A DNA stretch of 28,275 nt from a virus, in IMG/VR virus record IMGVR_UViG_3300027782_000017, positions 1-28,275 of that record. The stretch is one strand, 5' to 3'. This document shows positions 22,296 through 28,275 of the stretch, piece after piece. Each line of letters starts with the position of its first letter. Position 1 is the stretch's first letter. A program made the position numbers and the translations under genes. Below the pieces are notes generated by a model. That model had not been told where the DNA came from, made no database searches, and saw only the letters and a program-made list of their open reading frames with translations.

Positions 22296-23107
22296 TTGAT
22301 TGAGATTCCGTTGTCTTCGAGAACCTTGCCGTTAGCCAGGAGGGCCTCGGTCATGTGGTTGATCATTTCCGTCGTCTCGTCGTCCATGGCCTTCTGCATG
22401 GCCGTGTTGTAAATTTCAGATACCCGGTTGTATTGATTGTCTGCAACACCTGTACGCATCGAAACGAAAGCGGTGGGATTGAATCCAGGAACCGCCTGAA
22501 ATCCATGTGCAACGGTGCCTTTGTGGATGCCTACATTCTCTTGAGGAAGACCATATTCATTGGCCATTGCAACTAAAGCGCTGTTTGTTTTCTTTGGCGC
22601 TCTGTAGCTGGCAGGTTTAGAAAGCGGTTTCCATTTAGGACTTTGAAATTGAGTGAATCCTCGGTTGTAAATTCTGATAGATTTTACCACTGCGGACCTG
22701 AGGTATCCAACCGATGCGATGGATCTCTTCATCAGCGCCGAGGCGGCTGCTTTCATTGCTTTTCCGTAAAGACCGTGACCTCCGTTTAGGTTTACTGTTG
22801 GGTTTTTAGCGGCTTTTGCTTGAACGATAAGGTGGACTCTCCTGAGAATCCTTGAGGTTCCAATGCGCTTACCAGTCTTCTTAGATTTTCTGTTTATGTT
22901 TCCGGCAGGTGCCCCTAAATAGTCGGCGATCCTTCGGCGCTCCTGGCCCGGGCTCTTGGGCGGCACCAGGACGAACAGTCGGACCATCAAATAAAAGAAC
23001 CGGCTGTTGATCGCCTTGTGAAGATCGCGGCTCGTCGTCAGCAGATACTGCTTCATTGCAAGGTCGAACTTGCTGCTGTCGACCGTCATGTTGACTCCGA
23101 ATTTCAC
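22292..23107 (-). CDS. Tail completion / HK97 gp10-like candidate (271 aa)
   Basis: It lies between connector and tail terminator candidates, the slot of the HK97 gp10-like protein that helps join head and tail. It is strongly basic (NRKSKKTGKR, RSIASVGYLRSAV), begins with GTG as MKFGVNMTVDSSKFDLAM, and has a C-terminal long helix. At 271 aa it is longer than typical gp10 (about 130-150 aa), with an insert in the middle. Part of it (about 22550-22900) is A+T-rich. The assignment is inferred from position. Confidence 0.6.
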   Translation of the reverse strand: MKFGVNMTVDSSKFDLAMKQYLLTTSRDLHKAINSRFFYLMVRLFVLVPPKSPGQERRRIADYLGAPAGNINRKSKKTGKRIGTSRILRRVHLIVQAKAAKNPTVNLNGGHGLYGKAMKAAASALMKRSIASVGYLRSAVVKSIRIYNRGFTQFQSPKWKPLSKPASYRAPKKTNSALVAMANEYGLPQENVGIHKGTVAHGFQAVPGFNPTAFVSMRTGVADNQYNRVSEIYNTAMQKAMDDETTEMINHMTEALLANGKVLEDNGISIK

Positions 23108-23559
23108 TTGGTCTTGGCCCCCAGCTCGAGGTTGTAGTAGGCGCCGGAGGCATCCACACGGCAGGACAGGATGCGGAGGGTCCGGCCTTGATAGACCAGA
23201 GTCCTACCGACCACCGGCCGCGGCTTGCAGAAGGTTAGGGCGATGCGGTCGCTGTTCTCCTGGAGAATGAACAGGCCGTCCTCCTTGAGTAGCCGGGAAA
23301 AGGTCGTGCCCTGATCGAGCGTGAACAGCGTCGAGTCCATCGAGACCAGGGTGCTGTCGCAGGTCTTCCAGTCGGAGAACATGACCAGGATCCTCGAGGT
23401 CACATTGTCTTGGAACCCACCGGAGATGGGCACGTTAGCATCGTTGACCGCTGCCGGGATGCATCGGATCGACGTCCCCTCCCAGATGAACATCGGCGCC
23501 CCCAGCATCTGCTGGAGCACCGCCATGCCCTGCTGGAGACTCGAGCCGATGGTGGTCAT
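23104..23559 (-). CDS. Head-tail connector / stopper candidate (151 aa)
   Basis: This 151-aa protein (MTTIGSSLQQGMAVLQQMLG) is beta-rich with PRPVVGRTLVYQGRTLRIL, a pattern seen in head-tail joining proteins of the gpFII/gp16 type. It is followed by the gp10-like and terminator candidates, the normal order of connector genes. It would seal the portal after packaging and bind the tail. Confidence 0.65.
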   Translation of the reverse strand: MTTIGSSLQQGMAVLQQMLGAPMFIWEGTSIRCIPAAVNDANVPISGGFQDNVTSRILVMFSDWKTCDSTLVSMDSTLFTLDQGTTFSRLLKEDGLFILQENSDRIALTFCKPRPVVGRTLVYQGRTLRILSCRVDASGAYYNLELGAKTK

Positions 23560-23560
23560 G

Positions 23561-24061
23561 TTAGGTGGTGAAATACGTGCCGGAGACTATTAGGCGGCTG
23601 GTGGCCTGGAGATGGGCGGCCAGGCTATTGGCTGCTCCGGTCTCGAAGTGCGACAGCTCGAGGTAGCTGGTGCCGGCGATTAGTCGAGCGATGATGGCGG
23701 TCTTGGCCTGGTTGGTGCCGTTGGTCAGCCACACCGTGGCGGCGGCCTCATAGGTGACGGCGTCAGGCAGCGACAGCCGGAGGTTGCCTGTGGCGGATCC
23801 GCTCACCGAGTTGACGGTGACGTCCGCGGTAAAGGTAGTCACGCATCCGATGGTGGTGTGCCGCGCGGTGTTGGTGGTGATGGCGAAGGTGCGACCACCG
23901 CCGGAGTCGATGAGGGTCGGCACCCAGGTCGTCGGTGTAACCAGCGGCAGGGCGGCATACAGCTCGTCGAAGTTGTCGTTTATCTTCTCGCCGGCGCCGC
24001 GGAGGGTGTCCCCGGTCTGGTCGTTGGCGATGGTGCCGATGTTGATCGTTTGCTGGGCCAT
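23561..24061 (-). CDS. Fibre- or decoration-like protein (166 aa)
   Basis: The N-terminus (TINIGTIANDQTGDTLRGAG, then EKINDNFDELYA) is a motif common at the start of phage tail fibre and virion-attached proteins, where it forms the virion-binding end. The rest is Thr/Ala/Ser-rich and beta-like. It is short for a full fibre, so it may be an adaptor or decoration protein. It sits between the lysis cassette and the connector gene. Confidence 0.7.
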   Translation of the reverse strand: MAQQTINIGTIANDQTGDTLRGAGEKINDNFDELYAALPLVTPTTWVPTLIDSGGGRTFAITTNTARHTTIGCVTTFTADVTVNSVSGSATGNLRLSLPDAVTYEAAATVWLTNGTNQAKTAIIARLIAGTSYLELSHFETGAANSLAAHLQATSRLIVSGTYFTT

Positions 24062-24065
24062 GATT

Positions 24066-24296
24066 TTATTCCTTAGGGAGAGCGTACCAACCTTCTGCGA
24101 GCGTTATACGGTTCCTGGAGAGAACAGGAACACCGTCTGCACCTTTGACCCAGACTCGCGCCTTAACACTCTCAGCCAGGCGCACAGGCTCGCCATGGGG
24201 CACATAGACCACACGGGTGGCGCATCCACAGCTAGACGCCAGACTTATCAATGCGATCCAGCAGCTTTTGTTTAAGGTCGGGGTCTGGTTTTGCAT
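24066..24296 (-). CDS. Outer-membrane lipoprotein, o-spanin (Rz1)-like
   Basis: The product is 76 aa from ATG 24296; the frame extends to a TTG at 24323. It has a hydrophobic segment WIALISLASSCGC with a lipobox-like cysteine (about residue 22) and a short mature part that begins ATRVVYVPHGEPVRL. This layout fits a small lipoprotein exported by signal peptidase II. The start lies inside the upstream 47-aa gene in a different frame, an arrangement seen for Rz/Rz1. Its mature part is less Pro-rich than classical Rz1, so an o-spanin role is probable but not certain. Confidence 0.65.
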   Translation of the reverse strand: MQNQTPTLNKSCWIALISLASSCGCATRVVYVPHGEPVRLAESVKARVWVKGADGVPVLSRNRITLAEGWYALPKE

Positions 24297-24375
24297 CTTC
24301 GGCTGTTGGTTCAGTTTTAGCAAGGCCGGTCAGCCATTTTAGAATAGCTGTCACGATCTGCTCGATCACGTTCAT
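24232..24375 (-). CDS. Small protein overlapping the lipoprotein gene, i-spanin (Rz)-like position
   Basis: This 47-aa ORF starts at ATG 24375 in an ATGA overlap and shares 65 nt with the lipoprotein gene. It begins MNVIEQIVTAILKWLTGL, a short hydrophobic helix, then a charged Pro/Glu/Lys region (AEDAKPDPDLKQKLLDR). It has an i-spanin-like membrane-anchor-then-periplasm layout but is much shorter than lambda Rz (153 aa). Confidence 0.55.
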   Translation of the reverse strand: MNVIEQIVTAILKWLTGLAKTEPTAEDAKPDPDLKQKLLDRIDKSGV

Positions 24376-24554
24376 TCCGGCTTCTTGTCGGCATCCTTAG
24401 CCATGATCAAACCAATGCCGGCGGTCACCGCTGCGATGGTCGAGGCGATGTCAATGTTGGTGCTGGGGTCACCGTCGAAGGCAGCCCGTAAGGCACCACC
24501 AACAGCGACCAGTATGGCACCGACACCGGCGAGAGTTGTTTTCGTGTTTTTCAT
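24372..24554 (-). CDS. Holin-like membrane protein (60 aa)
   Basis: Two hydrophobic segments (about 8-26 and 36-52) are separated by a short polar loop with FDGDPSTN, and the ends are charged (MKNTKTT at the start, KDADKKPE at the end). That is the layout of a class II holin, which would make lesions in the inner membrane. It is coupled by ATGA overlaps on both sides to other small lysis-type genes. Confidence 0.65.
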   Translation of the reverse strand: MKNTKTTLAGVGAILVAVGGALRAAFDGDPSTNIDIASTIAAVTAGIGLIMAKDADKKPE

Positions 24555-24721
24555 TTGTATCTAAATAATCGATATGCGGCGTAGATGGCGCAGGCTAAGC
24601 CAATGAGCGCGGTTATAAGCCTTACCCAGTCAGTGAGGGCTGGAATAAACGAAACAGCGGTGGCACCTGCCGCTGCTGCTAGCGATAGTCCAGGGCTGGT
24701 GCTGCTGTTCGTTGGTTCCAT
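24551..24721 (-). CDS. Second small membrane protein, holin/antiholin candidate (56 aa)
   Basis: The product begins MEPTNSSTSPG and has two hydrophobic stretches (about 12-30 and 34-52) and a basic end (RLFRYK). The start shares one base with the upstream stop (TAATG) and the stop overlaps the 60-aa gene (ATGA). A tandem pair of small membrane proteins suggests a holin with antiholin or a two-component holin. Confidence 0.6.
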   Translation of the reverse strand: MEPTNSSTSPGLSLAAAAGATAVSFIPALTDWVRLITALIGLACAIYAAYRLFRYK

Positions 24722-24870
24722 TACTCGGATTTAGGCTTCGCTGCGTCGAGGATGATGTCAGCCAATGGAACGCCTACCTTAGCGTTCTGATAGCCACCGG
24801 CTTTGATGGCAATGTCGATGAGTTGGAGGAGGCTGTTGGCCTGCTCCTGAGTGAGTTCGATCTTGATCAT
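24721..24870 (-). CDS. Hypothetical 49-aa protein
   Basis: The product begins MIKIELTQEQANSLLQLIDI and is a short amphipathic helical protein, a pattern seen in many phage ORFs of unknown role. It overlaps the upstream stop as ATGA and leads into the holin-like genes. Confidence 0.65.
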   Translation of the reverse strand: MIKIELTQEQANSLLQLIDIAIKAGGYQNAKVGVPLADIILDAAKPKSE

Positions 24871-25244
24871 ACGACGGGAGGATCGACAACAACAACCGGC
24901 TCCGCAACCACCTCCGGCGGTAAAGGCTGCGCCACCCACGGCAACGGCAGCGTCACCACCGGAGGATTGATCTGATTCTCGATCTGCTGCGTCACGTTCG
25001 CCTCAATAGCCGCTTGATCAACTCCGTTGCTGTAGCACCAACCAAGCACCTGCGATTGCGTCAGGTCAGGATATGGCGTGAAGTTATCAGACGGCGGAGC
25101 GAACGAGCATGAGCCGTAGCAGGTGCCGCTGTATTGATCCTGAGTGCCATTGCAACGCCAGTCGGCGGTGATTACGACATCGGTGAGAGTGCCTTCGACT
25201 TTGCGGACGAGAAGGCGTTCGATGATCCAAGAGAGGGTAATCAT
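24867..25244 (-). CDS. Hypothetical 125-aa protein (DUF7936-like)
   Basis: The N-terminal part (ITLSWIIERLLVRKVEGTLTD, DVVITADWRCNGTQDQ) resembles the small phage DUF7936 proteins found near fibre genes. Cys appear in YSGTCYGSCSF. The C-terminus is an unusual Pro/Val-rich tail (PPVV, PLPPEVVAEPVV) that may extend as a linker. It lies between the fibre gene and the lysis cassette, so a virion-associated role is likely. Confidence 0.65.
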   Translation of the reverse strand: MITLSWIIERLLVRKVEGTLTDVVITADWRCNGTQDQYSGTCYGSCSFAPPSDNFTPYPDLTQSQVLGWCYSNGVDQAAIEANVTQQIENQINPPVVTLPLPWVAQPLPPEVVAEPVVVVDPPVV

Positions 25245-25252
25245 GGTATTGG

Positions 25253-26110
25253 TTAGGCGAGCGTTATGTTGGCGACTCGGGTTGTACCATCAGATCCGCG
25301 AAAGCTGAAGCGGAGGTTGGTGTTGCTGGTAGCGTTGACGGTAAGCTGACCGTTGGCAGCAAGAGTCGGAGGTGTAGATGGTGAGGTTAGAATCAAATTG
25401 CCAAGATAATCAATCCGCATCCGCTCTCCCCATGCTGCTCCATTATACGTCTGGAAAGCAATGTTACCGCTCGCAGTACGAGAACCGATGACTCCGGTAT
25501 TCTCGGTTGTCATTGCCCCAATAATAATACCAGCCGAATTGCCGGAAACCAATTCTCGGACATCAAGACCAACCCGAGTGCTTGCGGTCAAAGAACCTGT
25601 TCCAGCCGCTTTGAAAGCACCAGAACCATCACCAGCAGCAGGCGTAAGCCCCACGCCCAACCCCGTAGCGTTCAGGGTCATTTTGGTGTTGCTGGCACCT
25701 TCGCTGAAAATCAATGCCTTACCGCCGAAGTATTGAATCTGCGTGTTGGCGTCAGCGGCTCCACCGTTGATGATTCCACTATCACCAAACTTGCTCTGGC
25801 TGTCCGAGCACAAAATAAAGCGAGAAGCACCTAGCGTAAGCGTGTTTGCGGTTGGAGATGTCGATCCAATACCAACCGCATTTCCAGCGCTATCAACCTT
25901 CAGCGTATTCGTATCCACCGTCAGATCGCCGGTGATGGTCAATGCTCCACTCGCAGTCGGAGAGCATGAAAGTAGATTGTTGACGCTAATGCGTTTAGTC
26001 GTACCAGATGCCGCCATTGTCGTGTCGGAGACATCGACTACCGGAAACATATCGTTGACTGGATCAGCAGCCGTTAAGGCTGTTAGTGCTGTAATCTTTG
26101 AATCTGCCAT
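25253..26110 (-). CDS. Tail fibre-like protein (285 aa)
   Basis: The sequence is typical of environmental phage fibres: N-terminal MADSKITALTALTAADPVND, then beta-repeat segments such as GNAVGIGSTSPTANTLTLG and LGNLILTSPSTPPTLAANGQ. Gly, Ala, Ser, Thr and Asn dominate. The last part (SFRGSDGTTRVANITLA) is a common C-terminal element in such proteins. It is likely a trimeric receptor-binding or side fibre, though no chaperone domain is visible. Confidence 0.8.
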   Translation of the reverse strand: MADSKITALTALTAADPVNDMFPVVDVSDTTMAASGTTKRISVNNLLSCSPTASGALTITGDLTVDTNTLKVDSAGNAVGIGSTSPTANTLTLGASRFILCSDSQSKFGDSGIINGGAADANTQIQYFGGKALIFSEGASNTKMTLNATGLGVGLTPAAGDGSGAFKAAGTGSLTASTRVGLDVRELVSGNSAGIIIGAMTTENTGVIGSRTASGNIAFQTYNGAAWGERMRIDYLGNLILTSPSTPPTLAANGQLTVNATSNTNLRFSFRGSDGTTRVANITLA

Positions 26111-26113
26111 AGG

Positions 26114-26344
26114 TCAGTTGGATTGGATTGCAAGTTTAAAGAGGTCTTCCTGTTGCAGAAAACCAGCGTCTTCTCGCAACAGAGAATCGAAAGTGCCAAG
26201 TGTAATAACAAGCTTTGAGGTTCCATCTTCCTGCCACAGGAAGCCCTCGTCTTCCCGCAGAACGTCTCGACGCAGCACCGGCGCATCAGTGCCACCGGCT
26301 TGACCGGAGAACAACCGATTCAGTGCTATGCCGAGTGAGATCAT
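26114..26344 (-). CDS. Small repeat-containing virion-associated protein (76 aa)
   Basis: The product has two copies of a LREDxGFLxQED motif (about residues 29-41 and 55-67), each followed by hydrophobic residues. Repeats of this kind occur in beta-solenoid-like phage structural proteins. The start ATG 26344 shares a base with the upstream stop (TAATG). Function is inferred only from its place between capsid and fibre genes. Confidence 0.65.
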   Translation of the reverse strand: MISLGIALNRLFSGQAGGTDAPVLRRDVLREDEGFLWQEDGTSKLVITLGTFDSLLREDAGFLQQEDLFKLAIQSN

Positions 26345-26604
26345 TAGCTGCGAGCGAGGAAAGCTACAACGCTACCGGATGAGATCTGGAATCCAGTGAT
26401 ATTACCCACCAGCGGGAATCCAGCAGGAATGGTCTTAGAAGTCCAAGTGCCAGATATTCCAAAGCCAGTGATGCTAGTAAACACCGTCGGCTCGGTAGGA
26501 ATCAAGCCAGCCCAGTTGCCGGTCTGAGCGGCGGTGCTGGTGATGAGCGCGAAGCCTTCTCGGCCCATGCTGTATTCAGTAGAAATGTCTGCTTGAACGG
26601 CCAT
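26344..26604 (-). CDS. Hypothetical 86-aa virion-region protein
   Basis: The product begins MAVQADISTEYSMGREGFAL and is small, Gly/Thr/Ser/Ile rich and probably beta. It is the first gene after the hairpin, so it may start a new transcription unit. No motif recognised. Decoration or minor head protein is possible from location. Confidence 0.65.
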   Translation of the reverse strand: MAVQADISTEYSMGREGFALITSTAAQTGNWAGLIPTEPTVFTSITGFGISGTWTSKTIPAGFPLVGNITGFQISSGSVVAFLARS

Positions 26605-26624
26605 AAAATTGTGTTTCGGTTAAA

Positions 26625-26657
26625 GGGGAGGCTGTCAGCGTGTCCAACAGCCTCCCC
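26625..26657 (-). terminator. Hairpin after the capsid unit, terminator candidate
   Basis: GGGGAGGCTGT and ACAGCCTCCCC form a perfect 11-bp stem with an 11-nt loop, 12 nt after the stop of the 58-aa gene (26670). On the minus strand it is followed by TTTAA, a short T-run; on the plus strand by AGTTTT. A rho-independent terminator or attenuator reducing read-through from capsid into the tail genes is the simplest reading. Confidence 0.65.
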
Positions 26658-26669
26658 AGTTTTGGTTTG

Positions 26670-26846
26670 TTAACCCTTACGAACTTTTGGTGCCAGTGCT
26701 CCCTGTACCCACAGGATGAGCTTCGAGCCCTCTGCAATCTTCGCGGTGTTGAAGTCTTCGCGCTGGGCAGTCGCGTCGACTTCGGGACCGGAAACAAGCT
26801 TAGTCTTGCCGTTCTTGTCCACCGAGATGGTTGTGGCGATTCTCAT
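26670..26846 (-). CDS. Small protein following the capsid gene (58 aa)
   Basis: The ORF starts at ATG 26846, 9 nt after the capsid stop, and ends just before the hairpin. The product begins MRIATTISVDKNGKTKLVSG and is mixed charged without Cys. It may be a capsid accessory or decoration protein. It is too short for most gene finders but fits the operon spacing perfectly. Confidence 0.65.
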   Translation of the reverse strand: MRIATTISVDKNGKTKLVSGPEVDATAQREDFNTAKIAEGSKLILWVQGALAPKVRKG

Positions 26847-26855
26847 GACTCAGCC

Positions 26856-28275
26856 TTAGGCGGTGACGAGAATCTCAGCCTGCGTGGTGTCCGCGGCGGC
26901 GGCGCCGAACATGATGTCGTAGGACGCCATGTGAGCGCGGGATGCGCGGCTGTACCAGACGGACAGTAGGACCGAGAGGCCGTTGGACAGTTCTACCGTG
27001 CGCTGCTCGAGGAACTCGCCGGCGATCATGCCGACCGGGAGACCGGAGGCCACCGCGATGGCGTCTTGGCCGCAAACGAAGCCGGCAGTGTTCGTAGCAG
27101 CGCTGGTCCAGTCGTTCTGCTCGAGGATGTTCGCAAATCCAAAATAGCCGTTGTTCAACGGACCATATCGGCTATCAGGGAACGGATTAGTTCCAGCGGC
27201 AGCAGTGAATTGACCGGTGAACATGAGGCGAGCCATGTGTCCGCCATCGAGCAGCAACAGCTTCTGACGGTAATTTTTGGCTAAGGCCAAAATCGCAGGA
27301 ATGTCGGAGCTGTCGAAGTTGGCGGCTATTCCAATGACAGTGGCGGCGCCGAACAGCGCAGTAGTCATTTGAGCGGTGATCTTCTTCGAGATACCGAGGG
27401 CGAAGATTTCGGCGCTGCCCTGGGCAAGATCGGACAATGCGAAGCCTTGATTAAGCTCCTGCTGGGTTACCGTGAAGGTCTTAGTGATCTGATTCACGGT
27501 CACCGAGGTGGCGGCCAGTGTGGACTGGTTAGCGGCGCCGTCCTCGAAGTTGGAGGCGTTGTCGACCGTGGCGTCGCCGGTGGTAAACTTCTTTACCTGA
27601 ACAGTGGCGCGAGGGCGGAGGTTGTCCAAGCCGACGTTGCGAGTGAAACCGCTGACCATAGCCAGCTTAGCGGTGGAGACGGTGATCACTGCATCGGCGA
27701 GGTAATCGACAACCAAACCAGAGGCGAAGGTGTTCGCGTTCTGGGGGGCGATCAAGCGATTCTGGCGCAGTAGCTCGCTGTGGTTCTCGATGAGGAAGCG
27801 CTGGCGCTCGGCACCGGCGCGAAAGCCCTTGTGCTTCTCGAGCAGTGCATTGCCGAGGTTCTCGATGCGAACCGGGGCGACTGGCTCCGGTGCAGGGGCG
27901 GCGGTGAAGGCTTTGGCGCTGATGGCAGCGGCAACCGCTTTGGCCACGATGGCGTCGATGTCGAGGGCGGTCGGCGCAATAGGAGCGGCCGCCACCACGG
28001 TGTTGGAATCAGTCATGTTGTGTGGTGTCTGCTGTGATGTCGGCGCGGTTGTCGCGCCATCGGCGGCAGCGTTAGTGCTGCCGGTCGAAATCTTGTCCTC
28101 GGTCTGCGAGGCGTCTTCATCCTGGTCGAGCTGGGCCGCTAGGGCCTCAAACCAGTCTCTGCCAGCGGCGCCGCCCCATAGGTTGGCAGCCACATCGGCA
28201 GGCGTATCGGCCTCGGCATCGAGGAATCGCTCGTTGCGTGCCCACCAGGCCGCGGCCTTGACTATCTTTTCGGGG
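26856..28275 (-). CDS. Major capsid protein (HK97 fold), C-terminal part of the protease-capsid fusion
   Basis: This is the continuation of the ORF that starts at 855; it is open at the window edge and ends at TAA 26856. In fusion numbering, residues about 271-400 are low complexity (Ala, Thr, Pro and Glu rich), then helical, and look like a scaffold or delta domain. From about residue 420 to 715 the sequence reads as an HK97-type major capsid protein, including SGLVVDYLADAV, a VTQQELNQG stretch and a final Ala-rich segment before EILVTA. Met330 (ATG 28016) could be an internal start giving a scaffold-plus-capsid product, but no Shine-Dalgarno precedes it. Proteolytic release of mature capsid near residue 400-420 is inferred from HK97 biology. 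The gene sits directly after portal and before a small gene and a hairpin. Confidence 0.88.
   Translation of the reverse strand, partial: PEKIVKAAAWWARNERFLDAEADTPADVAANLWGGAAGRDWFEALAAQLDQDEDASQTEDKISTGSTNAAADGATTAPTSQQTPHNMTDSNTVVAAAPIAPTALDIDAIVAKAVAAAISAKAFTAAPAPEPVAPVRIENLGNALLEKHKGFRAGAERQRFLIENHSELLRQNRLIAPQNANTFASGLVVDYLADAVITVSTAKLAMVSGFTRNVGLDNLRPRATVQVKKFTTGDATVDNASNFEDGAANQSTLAATSVTVNQITKTFTVTQQELNQGFALSDLAQGSAEIFALGISKKITAQMTTALFGAATVIGIAANFDSSDIPAILALAKNYRQKLLLLDGGHMARLMFTGQFTAAAGTNPFPDSRYGPLNNGYFGFANILEQNDWTSAATNTAGFVCGQDAIAVASGLPVGMIAGEFLEQRTVELSNGLSVLLSVWYSRASRAHMASYDIMFGAAAADTTQAEILVTA
28149..28275. repeat. Right copy of 127-bp terminal direct repeat
   Basis: This segment duplicates bases 1-127 exactly. 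Removing one copy gives a unique length of 28,148 bp. It codes for the linker between the protease and capsid parts of the fused head gene on the minus strand. Confidence 0.95.

Noticed and set aside
25743-26303. Plus-strand 186-aa ORF opposite fibre and repeat protein genes
   Set aside because: Low-complexity Ser/Val/Pro translation, typical of the reverse strand of a fibre gene.
26856-28193. Capsid as a separate 445-aa gene starting at 28193
   Set aside because: The codon there is GTG within an open frame that continues, across the contig join, into the protease; the apparent start is an artefact of the linear window.
1-28275. tRNA genes, CRISPR arrays and insertion sequences
   Set aside because: By eye I saw no cloverleaf with a T-loop consensus, no regularly spaced direct repeats of CRISPR size and no transposase; the ACGCGT arrays are far too short-spaced to be CRISPR.

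Overview
The window is the complete genome of a small tailed dsDNA bacteriophage (class Caudoviricetes). It is most likely siphovirus-like: there is a tape measure, a tube-type tail protein and head-tail connector candidates, and no contractile sheath. The first 127 bases recur exactly as the last 127 (1-127 = 28149-28275), so the contig closes into a circle, or is terminally redundant, with a unique length of 28,148 bp. The major capsid gene runs across this junction. Every gene I can support lies on the minus strand, tightly packed and mostly coupled by ATGA, GTGA or TAATG overlaps. No host can be named. A spanin-like lipoprotein and a transglycosylase-type endolysin point to a Gram-negative host. 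Shine-Dalgarno motifs are strong before some genes (14357, 11845, 11401, 12039) and absent before many others.

In transcription order (high to low coordinate, around the junction) the packaging and head block comes first: small terminase (5318-4686), large terminase of the lambda gpA type, a small unknown protein, portal, and a single ORF fusing a ClpP-like prohead protease to the HK97-fold major capsid protein (855-1, continuing 28148-26856). A 58-aa protein and an 11-bp-stem hairpin (terminator candidate) follow. Next come small repeat-bearing and fibre-like virion proteins, then a lysis cassette with two holin-like membrane proteins and an overlapping spanin-like pair (24721-24066), then a second fibre-like protein. 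Head-tail connectors, tail terminator, major tail protein, tail chaperone, a short tape measure and tail-tip proteins follow, ending with a 923-aa protein (17966-15195).

After a gap of about 100 bp the non-structural block begins: a metallophosphatase-like protein, small unknown proteins, an SLT-type endolysin, a ribbon-helix-helix-sized protein, a RuvC-like resolvase, a run of short ORFs, an SSB ending in the classic acidic tail, a regulator joining a sigma-region-4-like HTH to an RNA polymerase alpha-CTD-like module, a DnaQ/PolB-type exonuclease, an HNH protein, a helicase loader/initiator, DnaB and an HTH protein. No DNA polymerase, primase, integrase, CI-like repressor or tRNA is visible, so replication would depend on the host polymerase and a strictly lytic lifestyle is the simplest reading.

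The most interesting signal is inside the helicase-loader/initiator gene. Two clusters of an ACGCGT-centred motif repeat at exactly 11-bp spacing (7651-7694, four units; 7832-7864, three units). A strongly pyrimidine-biased tract (7610-7646) lies beside them and a more A+T-rich stretch lies between them. This resembles the lambda arrangement, where ori iterons sit inside the O gene, and is a candidate replication origin. Other notable items are the protease-capsid fusion, the sigma4/alpha-CTD protein and a 17-bp sequence repeated in two of the few intergenic gaps.
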